From the NCBI GenBank assembly GCA_009914615.1, contig WNDX01000008.1, forward strand, positions 1-58,724: DNA of 58,724 nucleotides, in the 5' to 3' direction. Every line of letters starts with the position of its first letter. Within the stretch, counting starts at the first letter, position 1. A model generated the notes under the pieces. The model had not been told where the DNA came from, ran no database searches, and was given only the letters and a program-made list of their open reading frames with translations. Both the position numbers and the translations under genes were made by a program. Shown piece by piece: positions 16,025-24,692 of the stretch. The stretch comes from Herbaspirillum frisingense. Its GTDB lineage: Bacteria; Pseudomonadota; Gammaproteobacteria; Burkholderiales; Burkholderiaceae_D.

Positions 16025-16915
16025 TCAGCCGAACGGCGGCAACCCCATGCGCCGGCGCGCCAGGTGGATGGAGCCGTTGCGCATCGCCCAGTGTATCGGC
16101 CGGGCCGCGATCGTGACCGAGCGGCGCAGGAAGGCGCTGCGCGCGGGAGAACGCCGGGTCACGCCCAGCATGTCCTGTGCCCAGTCGGGCAGCAGATCGA
16201 TGCCGCCGCGCATCATCAATCGCGTCCACGGCAGCGCCAGCAGATTGGGCGCGGGCGCATTCAACACCAACTCCAGTGTCTTGCGCGTGCGTTCGTCGCA
16301 GGTCAGTTGCGCGCGCATGGTCTCGATATAGGCATCCAGCGCGGCGCGCGAACGCGGCACATCTTGCGCACCGAGCGCCTGCGCGATGCGCGCCATTTCA
16401 TCCACGTAGCGATCTTGCATCGCCGCCGGGAAATCCGGATCGCGGTAACGCACATAGCCGCGCAGGAAGCAACTCACTTCAGCCGCATGCACCCAGGTCA
16501 GCAGCGCCGGATCGCTGGCCGAATACGGCTGGCCGTTGGGCGCCACGCCGCTGATGCCGAGGCGGATGCGCTTGACGTGGGCGATGAAGCGCTCGGCGTC
16601 GGCGCTTGCACCATAGGTGGTGCCGGCGATGAATTGCGCGGTGCGGCGCAAGCGGCCCAGCATGTCGGCCTGGAAATTGGAGTGATCCCACACGCCGGCC
16701 AGCGGCAGCGGATGCAGCATCTGCAACAGCAGCGCGGCCACGCCGCCCGTGAGCATCGCGGTGAAATCGCTATGCACTTGCCAGGCCGCGGAGTCGGGGC
16801 CGAACAGGCCAGGATCGCCGGGCGGATGGAGGAAGTCGGCGCTGCCGGGCGGACGGCTGATGGCGAGCACGTTGGCTTCGATGCGGGTGCGCAGGAATTC
16901 CATGTCGGGGAGCAT
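16025..16915 (-). CDS. DUF2236 / MpaB-like oxygenase family protein
   Basis: A 296-residue protein of the latex-clearing-protein-related DUF2236 family: the N-terminal DPGLFGPDSAAWQVHSDFTAMLTGGVAALLLQMLHPLPLAGV segment, followed by DMLGRLRRTAQFIAGTTYG and RFIAHVKRIRLGISGVAPNGQPYSASDPALLTWVHAAEV, where the conserved His residues lie. Some relatives are haem-dependent oxygenases; the substrate here is unknown. No signal peptide is seen. It is convergent with the coiled-coil gene. Confidence 0.8.
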   Translation of the reverse strand: MLPDMEFLRTRIEANVLAISRPPGSADFLHPPGDPGLFGPDSAAWQVHSDFTAMLTGGVAALLLQMLHPLPLAGVWDHSNFQADMLGRLRRTAQFIAGTTYGASADAERFIAHVKRIRLGISGVAPNGQPYSASDPALLTWVHAAEVSCFLRGYVRYRDPDFPAAMQDRYVDEMARIAQALGAQDVPRSRAALDAYIETMRAQLTCDERTRKTLELVLNAPAPNLLALPWTRLMMRGGIDLLPDWAQDMLGVTRRSPARSAFLRRSVTIAARPIHWAMRNGSIHLARRRMGLPPFG

Positions 16916-16983
16916 ACGGAGGAGGACTGCCGGCAGTGTGCCACAGCCTCGCCGATCGCGTCCGGCGACGCCCTGGCCGGTGT

Positions 16984-18102
16984 TCAGGCGGGCGTGAGTT
17001 CGCTGCGCAGGCGATCCAGTTCCGACGCCAGGACCTTGCGCAGCGTGTCGCGTGCAATCGCGTGGATGATCATCTCGGGACTGCCATAGTCGGCGGCGGA
17101 GATGGCGAGATAAACGCCGTTGCAGACATAGCTGCCTTCGACGAAGGTGCCGCGTTCCTGCACCGGTTGCGCGTGGCCGTCCTGCGTTTCCGCGTGGGCC
17201 AGCAAGGTGGCCGCGGATTGCTCGAAGCCGCCCCGGCCGGATTGGCTCAGGTGCTCTCCGAGCCGCAAGTCGAGCCGCAACTTCGCCTGCCGCAGCGGAT
17301 CGGGATAAGCCTGCAGCAGCCAGCGCGGCGCGAGCGTGTCGAGTTCAAGGTAGACCTCCTCGTCGGACCATCCCGCGCGCCGCGCGCCCGCCGCCATCAG
17401 GCGCTCGACCAGCGGCTGCTGGTCGATGGGAACCTCGATGCCGACCCCGATGTTGACCTTGAAGCGAGGCACCGTCGGCACGTGGACCAGCACCTGCTCT
17501 GCCTGCGGCGAGGCCGGTTCACCGTCGTCCGCATTCGTATCGGCATTCGTATCGGCATGGGCCAGCCCCTGGTGGACGGCGGCGCGCAGTTGCTCCAGCG
17601 TGGCGACGTTGACCAGCAAGGCCCTGCCGCCGCGTGCGTCGTCGGGCAGCACGTGCAGGCAGGCGCCGTCACGTACATAGCGCGCTTCGGTGACCTGCCC
17701 GTCGCGCATGCATGGCGCATCCGGCGCATCGGGCTCAAGCGCCGCCAGCAGTTGCCGTTCAAGCTCGGCGGGCGCGCCGCGCGCTTGCAGCAGCACGTGG
17801 CCGTCGCCGTAGCGCAGCGTGGCTTGCATGTCCGATGCCGGATCACCGTCGCGCAGGTGGATGGACAGCCGAAGGTCGCGCATCGCGCCGACGAGGGGTT
17901 CATTGTCCAGCAGATGGCGTCCGCCGGCGTGGCGCCTGGGGGCCGGGGCTGGAGCCGATGTAGTGGCGGGTTCGTCATCGCCCAGTTTGCGATTGATCCA
18001 TGCCAGGATCCAGATCATCACGTCCAATATCCCCAGGATGAGCAGGTAGGGCAGGCGCAGCACGGCGCGGGCAAGCTGGATAGGCAGGCGCAGCAGTTTC
18101 AT
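16984..18102 (-). CDS. Hypothetical protein with one N-terminal membrane helix
   Basis: A 372-residue protein that I cannot assign. Residues about 18-38 (LPYLLILGILDVMIWILAWI) form one membrane helix after a basic N-terminus; the rest looks soluble, with several beta-strand-like charged segments and repeated QAYPDPLRQAKLRLDLRLGE style amphipathic stretches. A 12-bp tandem duplication at 17531-17554 encodes a repeated NADT in a linker. It is alone between a convergent-side DUF2236 gene and the divergent RND operon. Confidence 0.6.
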   Translation of the reverse strand: MKLLRLPIQLARAVLRLPYLLILGILDVMIWILAWINRKLGDDEPATTSAPAPAPRRHAGGRHLLDNEPLVGAMRDLRLSIHLRDGDPASDMQATLRYGDGHVLLQARGAPAELERQLLAALEPDAPDAPCMRDGQVTEARYVRDGACLHVLPDDARGGRALLVNVATLEQLRAAVHQGLAHADTNADTNADDGEPASPQAEQVLVHVPTVPRFKVNIGVGIEVPIDQQPLVERLMAAGARRAGWSDEEVYLELDTLAPRWLLQAYPDPLRQAKLRLDLRLGEHLSQSGRGGFEQSAATLLAHAETQDGHAQPVQERGTFVEGSYVCNGVYLAISAADYGSPEMIIHAIARDTLRKVLASELDRLRSELTPA

Positions 18103-18486
18103 CGGCGGGGCAGGATGGCAGGAGGTGACGGATACGACCTGCAGCTCATCGGCAGGTTCCAGTTGTCAATCTTCGCACAGGATGAGAATGGTCTAACTGA
18201 CATTTCTGTCAGAAAAAATTCCTCCGGACAAGCCGTCGCGCGGGGTTGTGCGCCGCTACAATAACCGACGCCGGATGGCCGTCCACGAAGAAAAACAGGC
18301 AAGGCCGCCGCGCGCAGCATCGAGCATCACCAGATTCAGGGAGCGCGGCCAGGCGCCCGGGGAAGTCGCGAGGGGCCGTGCATGGCAGAAAAATGCAAAG
18401 CGGGAGAGGGCGGCCGGGAGCCGCGTGCGCGGCGCCGGCCACGGGGTCCGTGCCTTCGCCATCCTGCCTCACAGGGATAGCAGTTC
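18103..18486. promoter_or_regulatory. Intergenic region with a palindrome upstream of the RND operon
   Basis: This 384-bp gap between divergent genes has no credible gene. It holds the perfect inverted repeat CTGACA-TTTC-TGTCAG (18197-18212), which has the size of a repressor operator, and a possible -10 box TACAAT (18257-18262) directed towards the RND operon without a good -35. The long leader from there to 18487 has no recognisable riboswitch. Confidence 0.4.
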
Positions 18487-21400
18487 ATGAACATGGTCGC
18501 GCTGGCCTTGCGCCGCCCGTACACCTTCATCGTCATGGCGATGCTGATCGTGCTCGCCACGCCGTTGACGCTGCTCAACATGGCGACCGACATCTTCCCC
18601 GAGATCAATATCCCGGTGGTCAGCATCATCTGGAACTACAACGGCCTGTCGGCGCAGGAGATGGGTGTGCGCATCGCCGCCCAGAACGAGCGCGGCCTGA
18701 CCACGGTGGTGAGCGACATCGAGCATATCGAATCGCAGTCGCTGGCCGGGGTGTCGGTGATCAAGGTGTTCTTCCAGCCCAAGGCCAACATCCAGCAGGC
18801 GATCGCCCAGGTGGTGGCCTCGGTGCAGTCGCAGATCCGCCAGCTGCCGCCGGGCATCACGCCGCCGCTGGTGATCAAGTATTCCGCCTCCAGCATCCCG
18901 GTGATGCAGTTGGCGCTGTCCTCGCCCACGCTGCCCGAGCAGGCCGTGTTCGACGCCGCCGTGCAGACGCTGCGCCCGCAGCTCATCACCATCCCCGGCG
19001 TGGCCGTGCCCTATCCCTACGGCGGCAAGACCCGCCTGATCTCGGTGGATCTCGATACCCAGGCCATGCAGGCGCGCGGCCTGGCGCCGATCGACGTGGT
19101 CAACGCGGTCAACACGCAAAACCTGATCCTGCCCTCGGGCACCGCCAAGTTCGGCGCCACCGAATACACGGTCAAGATGAACGGTTCGCCGGAAGCGGTG
19201 GCCGGCCTGAATGAATTGCCGGTGCGCACCGCCAACGGCGCCACCATCTATCTCAAGGACGTGGCCAACGTGCGCGACGGTTTCTCGCCGCAGACCAACG
19301 TGGTGCGCCAGGACGGCGCGCGCGGCGTGCTGCTGTCGATCCTGAAGAACGGCGGCGCCTCCACCCTGGACATCGTCTCCAATCTGCGCAAGATGCTGCC
19401 GCAGGCGCAGCAGACCCTGCCGGAAGACGTCAAGATCACGCCGCTGTTCGACCAGTCGCTGTTCGTGAAGGCGGCGGTGGCCGGCGTGATCAGCGAGGCG
19501 CTCATCGCCGCCGGCCTGACCGCGGCCATGGTGCTGCTGTTCCTGGGCAACTGGCGCAGCACGCTGATCATCGCGCTGACCATCCCGCTGTCCATCATGG
19601 CCGCCATCCTGGTGCTGGCCGCCATGGGCGAGACGCTCAACCTGATGACGCTGGGCGGACTGGCGCTCTCGGTGGGTATCCTGGTGGACCAGGCCATCGT
19701 CACCATCGAGAACATCGAACGCCATATGCACCTCGGCAAGCCGCTGCACGACGCCATCATCGTCGGCGCCGGCGAAATCGGCGTGCCGGCCTTCGTCTCG
19801 ACGCTGTGCATCTGCATCGTGTTCGTGCCGATGTTCTTCCTCTCCGGCGTGGCGCGCTTCCTGTTCGTGCCGCTGGCCGAGGCGGTGGTGTTCGCGATGG
19901 CGGCGTCCTACCTGCTCTCGCGCACCCTGGTGCCGACCCTGGTGATGCTGCTCATGGGCAGCCACGGCCAGGTCGATGGCGCCAAGAAGAGCCTCTTGCA
20001 GCGCGTCTATCTGGCCTTCGACAACCGCTTTGAACACGTGCGCCGCGGCTATACCCTGGTGCTGTCCTCGCTGCTGTCGCACCGGCGCCGCTTCGCGCTG
20101 GGCTTCCTCGGGTTCTGCCTGCTGTCGTGTCTGCTGTATCCCTTCCTCGGACGCGACTTCTTCCCCAACGTCGATGCCGGCCAGATCCGCCTGCACATGC
20201 GCACGCCGACCGGCACCCGCATCGAGGAAACCGCGCGTGCGGCCGACGAGGTGGAGCGCTTCATCCGCACCCTGATCCCGGAACACGAACTCGACACCAT
20301 CCTCGACAACCTGGGCGTGCCCAACTCCGGCATCAACCTTTCCTACAGCAACGCCGGCACCATCGGCACGCTGGACGGCGAGATCCTGATGGCGCTCAAG
20401 GAGGGGCACCGCCCCACCGAGGAACTGGTGGCGCTGCTGCGCGCCGAACTGCCCAAGCGCTTCCCCGGCATCGAGTTCTTCTTCCAGCCGGCCGACATCG
20501 TTACCCAGATCCTCAACTTCGGCCTGCCCGCCGCGATCGACGTCCAGTTCACCGGCCCCAACATGGAAGCCAATGCCCAACTGGCGGCGGAGCTGACCAA
20601 GAAGATCCGCCAGGTGCCCGGCGCGGTGGATGCTCACGTGCACCAGCGCCTGGACGGCCCGGCGCTGGATCTGCGCATAGATCGCACGCGCCTGCAGCAG
20701 TTCGGCCTGTCCGCCTCCAACGTCGGCCAGAACCTGCTGATCGCGCTGTCCGGCAGTTCGCAGACGCAGCCGGCGTTCTGGCTCAATCCGAACAACGGCG
20801 TGGTCTATAACATCGCGGTGCAGTCGCCGCAGTACAACGTCGATTCGCTCGACGCCCTGCTCAACATCCCGGTCGGCGCCGGCGCCAATGCGGCGGCCAA
20901 TGCCTCGCTGGCCAACGCCAATACCCAGTTGCTGGGCAACCTGGTGGACGTGCGCGCCGGACGCCAGATGGCGATCGCCTCGCGCTACAACATCTCGCCG
21001 GCGGTGGACGTGTTCGTCAGCGTGCAGGGCACCGACCTGGCCACCGTGGCTGGCAAGGTGGAGAAGCTGGTGGAGGAATTGAAACCCAAACTGCCGCGCG
21101 GCAGCCAGGTGGTGATCCGCGGCCAGGTGGAAACCATGAAGTCGTCCTTCATCGGCCTGGGTGTCGGCCTGGCGATGGCTATCGTGCTGGTGTATCTGCT
21201 GGTGGTGGTCAACTTCCAGTCGTGGGTCGATGCCGCCATCATCATCGCCGCGCTGCCCGCGGCGCTGGCCGGCATCGCCTGGATGCTGTTCATCACCGGC
21301 ACCACATTGTCGGTGCCGGCGCTGACCGGGGCCATCATGACCATGGGCGTGGCCACGGCCAACAGTATCCTGATCGTCGCCTTCGCGCGCCAGCGCAGGG

Positions 21401-21711
21401 AAGAAGGCGCCACGCCGCTGGCGGCCGCGCTGGAATCGGGCTCCACCCGTATCCGACCGGTGCTGATGACGGCGCTGGCGATGATCATCGGCATGATCCC
21501 CATGGCGCTGGGCCTGGGCGAGGGCGCCGAACAGAATGCGCCGCTGGGGCGCGCGGTGATCGGCGGCCTGCTGTTCGCCACCGTATCCACGCTGTTTTTC
21601 GTGCCGGTGGTGTTCGCCGGCGTGCATCAGAGATTGGCCCGCCGGGCAGAGAAGCGCAACAACCATGCGCCGCGCATTCCGCCTGCCGGACCTGTGCATC
21701 AGGAGAGTTAA
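18487..21711 (+). CDS. RND efflux permease with altered proton-relay residues
   Basis: A 1,074-residue inner-membrane RND pump with 12 predicted helices and two large periplasmic loops (about 35-335 and 555-865), starting NMVALALRRPYTFIVMAML. In the fourth helix the usual VDDA is VDQA (Asp401, Gln402), so the partner of the AcrB Asp407/Asp408 pair is lost. In helix 10 the AcrB Lys940 position (usual SAKNAIL) reads ATANSIL (Ala958). The Arg of TM11 (RIRPVLMT) is kept. It belongs to a less studied RND subgroup and the substrate is unknown. It is the first gene of a three-gene operon with adaptor and outer-membrane factor. Confidence 0.92.
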   Translation: MNMVALALRRPYTFIVMAMLIVLATPLTLLNMATDIFPEINIPVVSIIWNYNGLSAQEMGVRIAAQNERGLTTVVSDIEHIESQSLAGVSVIKVFFQPKANIQQAIAQVVASVQSQIRQLPPGITPPLVIKYSASSIPVMQLALSSPTLPEQAVFDAAVQTLRPQLITIPGVAVPYPYGGKTRLISVDLDTQAMQARGLAPIDVVNAVNTQNLILPSGTAKFGATEYTVKMNGSPEAVAGLNELPVRTANGATIYLKDVANVRDGFSPQTNVVRQDGARGVLLSILKNGGASTLDIVSNLRKMLPQAQQTLPEDVKITPLFDQSLFVKAAVAGVISEALIAAGLTAAMVLLFLGNWRSTLIIALTIPLSIMAAILVLAAMGETLNLMTLGGLALSVGILVDQAIVTIENIERHMHLGKPLHDAIIVGAGEIGVPAFVSTLCICIVFVPMFFLSGVARFLFVPLAEAVVFAMAASYLLSRTLVPTLVMLLMGSHGQVDGAKKSLLQRVYLAFDNRFEHVRRGYTLVLSSLLSHRRRFALGFLGFCLLSCLLYPFLGRDFFPNVDAGQIRLHMRTPTGTRIEETARAADEVERFIRTLIPEHELDTILDNLGVPNSGINLSYSNAGTIGTLDGEILMALKEGHRPTEELVALLRAELPKRFPGIEFFFQPADIVTQILNFGLPAAIDVQFTGPNMEANAQLAAELTKKIRQVPGAVDAHVHQRLDGPALDLRIDRTRLQQFGLSASNVGQNLLIALSGSSQTQPAFWLNPNNGVVYNIAVQSPQYNVDSLDALLNIPVGAGANAAANASLANANTQLLGNLVDVRAGRQMAIASRYNISPAVDVFVSVQGTDLATVAGKVEKLVEELKPKLPRGSQVVIRGQVETMKSSFIGLGVGLAMAIVLVYLLVVVNFQSWVDAAIIIAALPAALAGIAWMLFITGTTLSVPALTGAIMTMGVATANSILIVAFARQRREEGATPLAAALESGSTRIRPVLMTALAMIIGMIPMALGLGEGAEQNAPLGRAVIGGLLFATVSTLFFVPVVFAGVHQRLARRAEKRNNHAPRIPPAGPVHQES

Positions 21712-21714
21712 GTC

Positions 21715-22962
21715 ATGTCGCAAGAACGCCATTCCGAACTCGGCATCCACCCCCTGGCCGATGAAGCCGACCTGGCCAAGCGCCAGCAGATGGTCAAGCG
21801 CGCCAGGCTGGTGGTGATCGTGGTCATGCTGGTGCTGGCCGCGGGCGCCGCGCGCACCGTGATCAGCCGCGTCGCCAACGCCCGCGAATTGCAGGCCGGC
21901 ACCACCGAACGCGCCAAGGTGTTCGTGCGCGTGACCGCCGCGCGCAGCAGCGCCGAAGGCCAGACGCTGGCGCTGCCGGGCACGCTGCAGGGCTTCGTGC
22001 AATCGCCGATCTCGGCGCGCTCGGGCGGTTACCTGAAGCGCTGGTACAAGGACATCGGCAGCGAGGTGAAGAAGGGCGATCTGCTGGCCGAACTGGATAC
22101 GCCGGAAATCGACCAGCAACTGTCGCAGGCAGTGGCCGCGCGTCAGCAGGCGGTCTCCAGCATGGAACTGGCCAAGAGCTCGATGGCCCGCTGGGAGGCG
22201 CTTCGCAAGAAGGACGCGGTGTCCCAGCAGGAACTCGATGAACGTCGCAGCGCCTACGCCCAGGCCAATTCCAACCTCGCCGCCGCCGAAGCCAACGTCG
22301 AGCGCCTGCGCCAGGTGGAAGGCTTCAAGCGCATCGTCGCGCCGTTCTCCGGCATCATCACGCGGCGCAACGTCGATGTCGGCGACCTGATCGATCCGGG
22401 CGCCGGCCGCGCGCTGTTCGTGCTGTCGCAGACCGATCCGCTGCGCGTGTACGTCAACGTGCCGCAGTCCTATGCCAACCTGGTCAAGGCCGGCCAGCAA
22501 GTGGTCGTGACCCAGGCCGAGCTGCGCGGCCGCAAGTTCGAGGGCAAGGTGGCGCGCACCGCGGGTTCCATCGATCCGTCCACGCGCTCGATGCAGATCG
22601 AAGTCAGCCTGCCCAACACCGACAACGCGCTGCTGCCCGGCGCCTTCGTGCAGGTGGAACTGCCGCTCAAGCCCAGCGGCGCGCTCCTGGTGTCGGCCGA
22701 TACGCTGATGTTCCGCCGCGATGGTTCCCTGGTGGCGACGGTCGATGAGCAGAACAAGGTGCGCCTGAAGAAGGTGCGCGTGGGCCGCAACTTCGGTCTC
22801 ACGGTGGAAGTGCTGGAGGGCTTGTCGGGCGATGAAAAGCTGATCCTCAATCCTTCCGATTCGCTGGCCGACGGCGACCAGGTCGAGCCGACCATGGACA
22901 AGAAAGAGGGCGGCAAGAAGGATGCCGCGGCCGACGCCGACAAGAAGAAGGCCGCATCGTGA
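21715..22962 (+). CDS. RND periplasmic adaptor subunit
   Basis: A 415-residue membrane-fusion protein: a short cytoplasmic N-terminus, one anchoring helix (about 26-44, VVIVVMLVLAAGAARTVI), lipoyl half motifs around SGGYLKRWYKDIGSEVKKGDLLAELD and IVAPFSGIITRRNVDVGDLID, a coiled-coil hairpin between them, a beta-barrel domain and a Lys/Asp/Ala-rich tail. It is anchored by the helix rather than by a lipid, as there is no lipobox. It lies 3 bp after the permease stop, with an AGGAGAG ribosome site, and overlaps the next gene. Confidence 0.92.
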   Translation: MSQERHSELGIHPLADEADLAKRQQMVKRARLVVIVVMLVLAAGAARTVISRVANARELQAGTTERAKVFVRVTAARSSAEGQTLALPGTLQGFVQSPISARSGGYLKRWYKDIGSEVKKGDLLAELDTPEIDQQLSQAVAARQQAVSSMELAKSSMARWEALRKKDAVSQQELDERRSAYAQANSNLAAAEANVERLRQVEGFKRIVAPFSGIITRRNVDVGDLIDPGAGRALFVLSQTDPLRVYVNVPQSYANLVKAGQQVVVTQAELRGRKFEGKVARTAGSIDPSTRSMQIEVSLPNTDNALLPGAFVQVELPLKPSGALLVSADTLMFRRDGSLVATVDEQNKVRLKKVRVGRNFGLTVEVLEGLSGDEKLILNPSDSLADGDQVEPTMDKKEGGKKDAAADADKKKAAS

Positions 22963-24425
22963 ACAGCCGCCGCACGCTGATGGCGCTGGCCTGCGCGCTC
23001 GCCCTGGCGGGCTGCGCGGCCGGTCCCGATTACCGGAAACCGCAGGTGGACATGCCTGCCGCCTGGACGCCGGAGGCGCCCTGGCGTCCGATGCAGCCGC
23101 AGGACAGCGCTGCGCGCGGCCCGTGGTGGGAACGCTTCGGCGATGCGCAACTGAACGCGCTGCAGCAGCAGGCGCTGGCCGGCAACCAGACCCTGGCGAT
23201 CGCCGCCGCGCGGCTGTCGCAGGCGCGCGCCCAGCTCAACGTTGCCTCGGCCGGACAGTATCCGCAGGTTGGCATCAATGCGCGCGCCGCGCGTTCGCGC
23301 ATTTCAGCCAACCGGCCGCTGACCAATTACAACTCGCCCAACTTCAGCACGGTGCAAAGCGATTTTGCGCTGGGCCTGAACGTCAACTATGAGCTTGACC
23401 TGTTCGGTCGCGTGCAGCGTTCGGTGGAAGGCGCGGCAGCCTCTGCCCAGCAGTCGGCGGCCGACTTCGAAAACACGCGCCTGTTGCTGACGGCGGAACT
23501 GGCCAGCAATTACTTCAACCTGCGCGAGCTGGATATCGAACTGGACGTCGTCACGCGCGCCATCGCCTTGCAACGCAAGGCGCTGGAACTGGCGACCTCG
23601 CGCCACGACCTGGGCGCCACCTCCGGGCTCGACGTCGCCCAGCAGCAAGCCTTGCTGGATAACACGCTGACCCAGGTGGACGTGCTGGGCAAGCAGCGCG
23701 CGCAATATGAGCACGCGATCGCCACGCTGACCGGCACCCCGGCGCCGAGCTTCTCCATCGCGCCATCGACGGCGCCGATCGGTTTCCCGGCGATTCCGCT
23801 GGGCGTGCCTTCCGACGTGCTGGAACGCCGGCCCGACATCGCCTCCGCCGAACGCGCGATGGCCGCCGCCAACGCCCAGATCGGCGTGGCCAGTGCGGCC
23901 TTCTATCCCAGCTTCATGCTGCAGCCTTCCTACGGCGTGGACAGCCGCAACTGGGGCGCGCTGTTCAATGCGCCCAGCGTGCTGTGGTCGCTCGGCGTGT
24001 CGGCCACGCAAAGCCTGTTCGACGCCGGCCGCCTGCGCGCCGGCGTGGACTTCACCAAGGCCGGCTACGAAGCTACCGTTGCCACCTACAAGCGCACCGT
24101 GCTGACCGCGATGCAGGAAGTCGAAGACGGCATCACCGGCATCGCCTCGCTGGATCGCGCCTACCAGCAATCGCAATCGGCCATCGCCAGCGCGCGCCGC
24201 GTGCTGGACCTGGCCAACAGCCGCTACGACGGCGGCGTCACGCCCTATCTGGACGTGATCACGGCGCAACAGTCGCAGCTCAACAGCGAACGTCAGGCGG
24301 CGCAATTGATGGGGCAGCGCCTGCAGACCTCGGTGTTCCTGATCAAGGCGCTGGGCGGCGATTGGCACGAACGCAACGAAGCGCGACCGCAAGCGGAATC
24401 GGACAAGAAACCCGACGCCAGCTGA
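22959..24425 (+). CDS. RND outer-membrane lipoprotein (NodT/OprM family)
   Basis: A 488-residue outer-membrane factor with a lipoprotein signal (ALACALALAGCAAGPDYRKP, lipidated Cys about 19) and two OEP repeats including DVLERRPDIASAERAMAAANAQIGVA. The end ALGGDWH is close to the family norm, followed by a charged tail. It starts with GTG inside the stop of the adaptor gene (GTGA overlap), so all three subunits are translationally coupled. A terminator follows at 24444. Confidence 0.92.
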   Translation: MNSRRTLMALACALALAGCAAGPDYRKPQVDMPAAWTPEAPWRPMQPQDSAARGPWWERFGDAQLNALQQQALAGNQTLAIAAARLSQARAQLNVASAGQYPQVGINARAARSRISANRPLTNYNSPNFSTVQSDFALGLNVNYELDLFGRVQRSVEGAAASAQQSAADFENTRLLLTAELASNYFNLRELDIELDVVTRAIALQRKALELATSRHDLGATSGLDVAQQQALLDNTLTQVDVLGKQRAQYEHAIATLTGTPAPSFSIAPSTAPIGFPAIPLGVPSDVLERRPDIASAERAMAAANAQIGVASAAFYPSFMLQPSYGVDSRNWGALFNAPSVLWSLGVSATQSLFDAGRLRAGVDFTKAGYEATVATYKRTVLTAMQEVEDGITGIASLDRAYQQSQSAIASARRVLDLANSRYDGGVTPYLDVITAQQSQLNSERQAAQLMGQRLQTSVFLIKALGGDWHERNEARPQAESDKKPDAS

Positions 24426-24443
24426 GCGCTTGACAGCTTGCCG

Positions 24444-24470
24444 GCTTGACTGACAGTCAAGCTTTGTTGT
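24444..24470 (+). terminator. Intrinsic terminator of the RND operon
   Basis: GCTTGACT (24444-24451) pairs with AGTCAAGC (24455-24462) over a GAC loop, followed by TTTGTTGT. It lies 19 bp after the outer-membrane lipoprotein stop. The remaining gap to 24692 shows no gene. Confidence 0.75.
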
Positions 24471-24692
24471 CTGCCGGAAAATTTCGTACAGACTCGCAAG
24501 CCTGTGTGATGACCTGACCTTGCACGCGCCGATTCTGACGCGCCGGACAGCAAGCTGTCAGCCAGCTTTCAATCTTCCCCGCCAAGGGGGCAATTGCCGC
24601 GTAAACCCCCGCATGCTCAACAATATGGGCCGCAAGACGGCTGCCTACAATGTTGCCTGATCCATCACCATGCAACAAAAAACGAGGCAGCC

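Noticed and set aside
17531-17554. Twelve-bp tandem repeat as a possible CRISPR or iteron
   Set aside because: Only two units, in frame inside a coding linker (repeated NADT).
18469-22500. A 1,343-codon open frame on the minus strand opposite the RND permease and adaptor
   Set aside because: It is His/Gln/Arg/Gly-rich without any domain and lies exactly opposite well-conserved genes; high GC explains the lack of stops.
24594-24692. Sigma-28 flagellar promoter in front of the chemoreceptor gene
   Set aside because: TAAA at about 24602 followed after 15 bp by CAATATGG matches GCCGATAA too poorly to claim.
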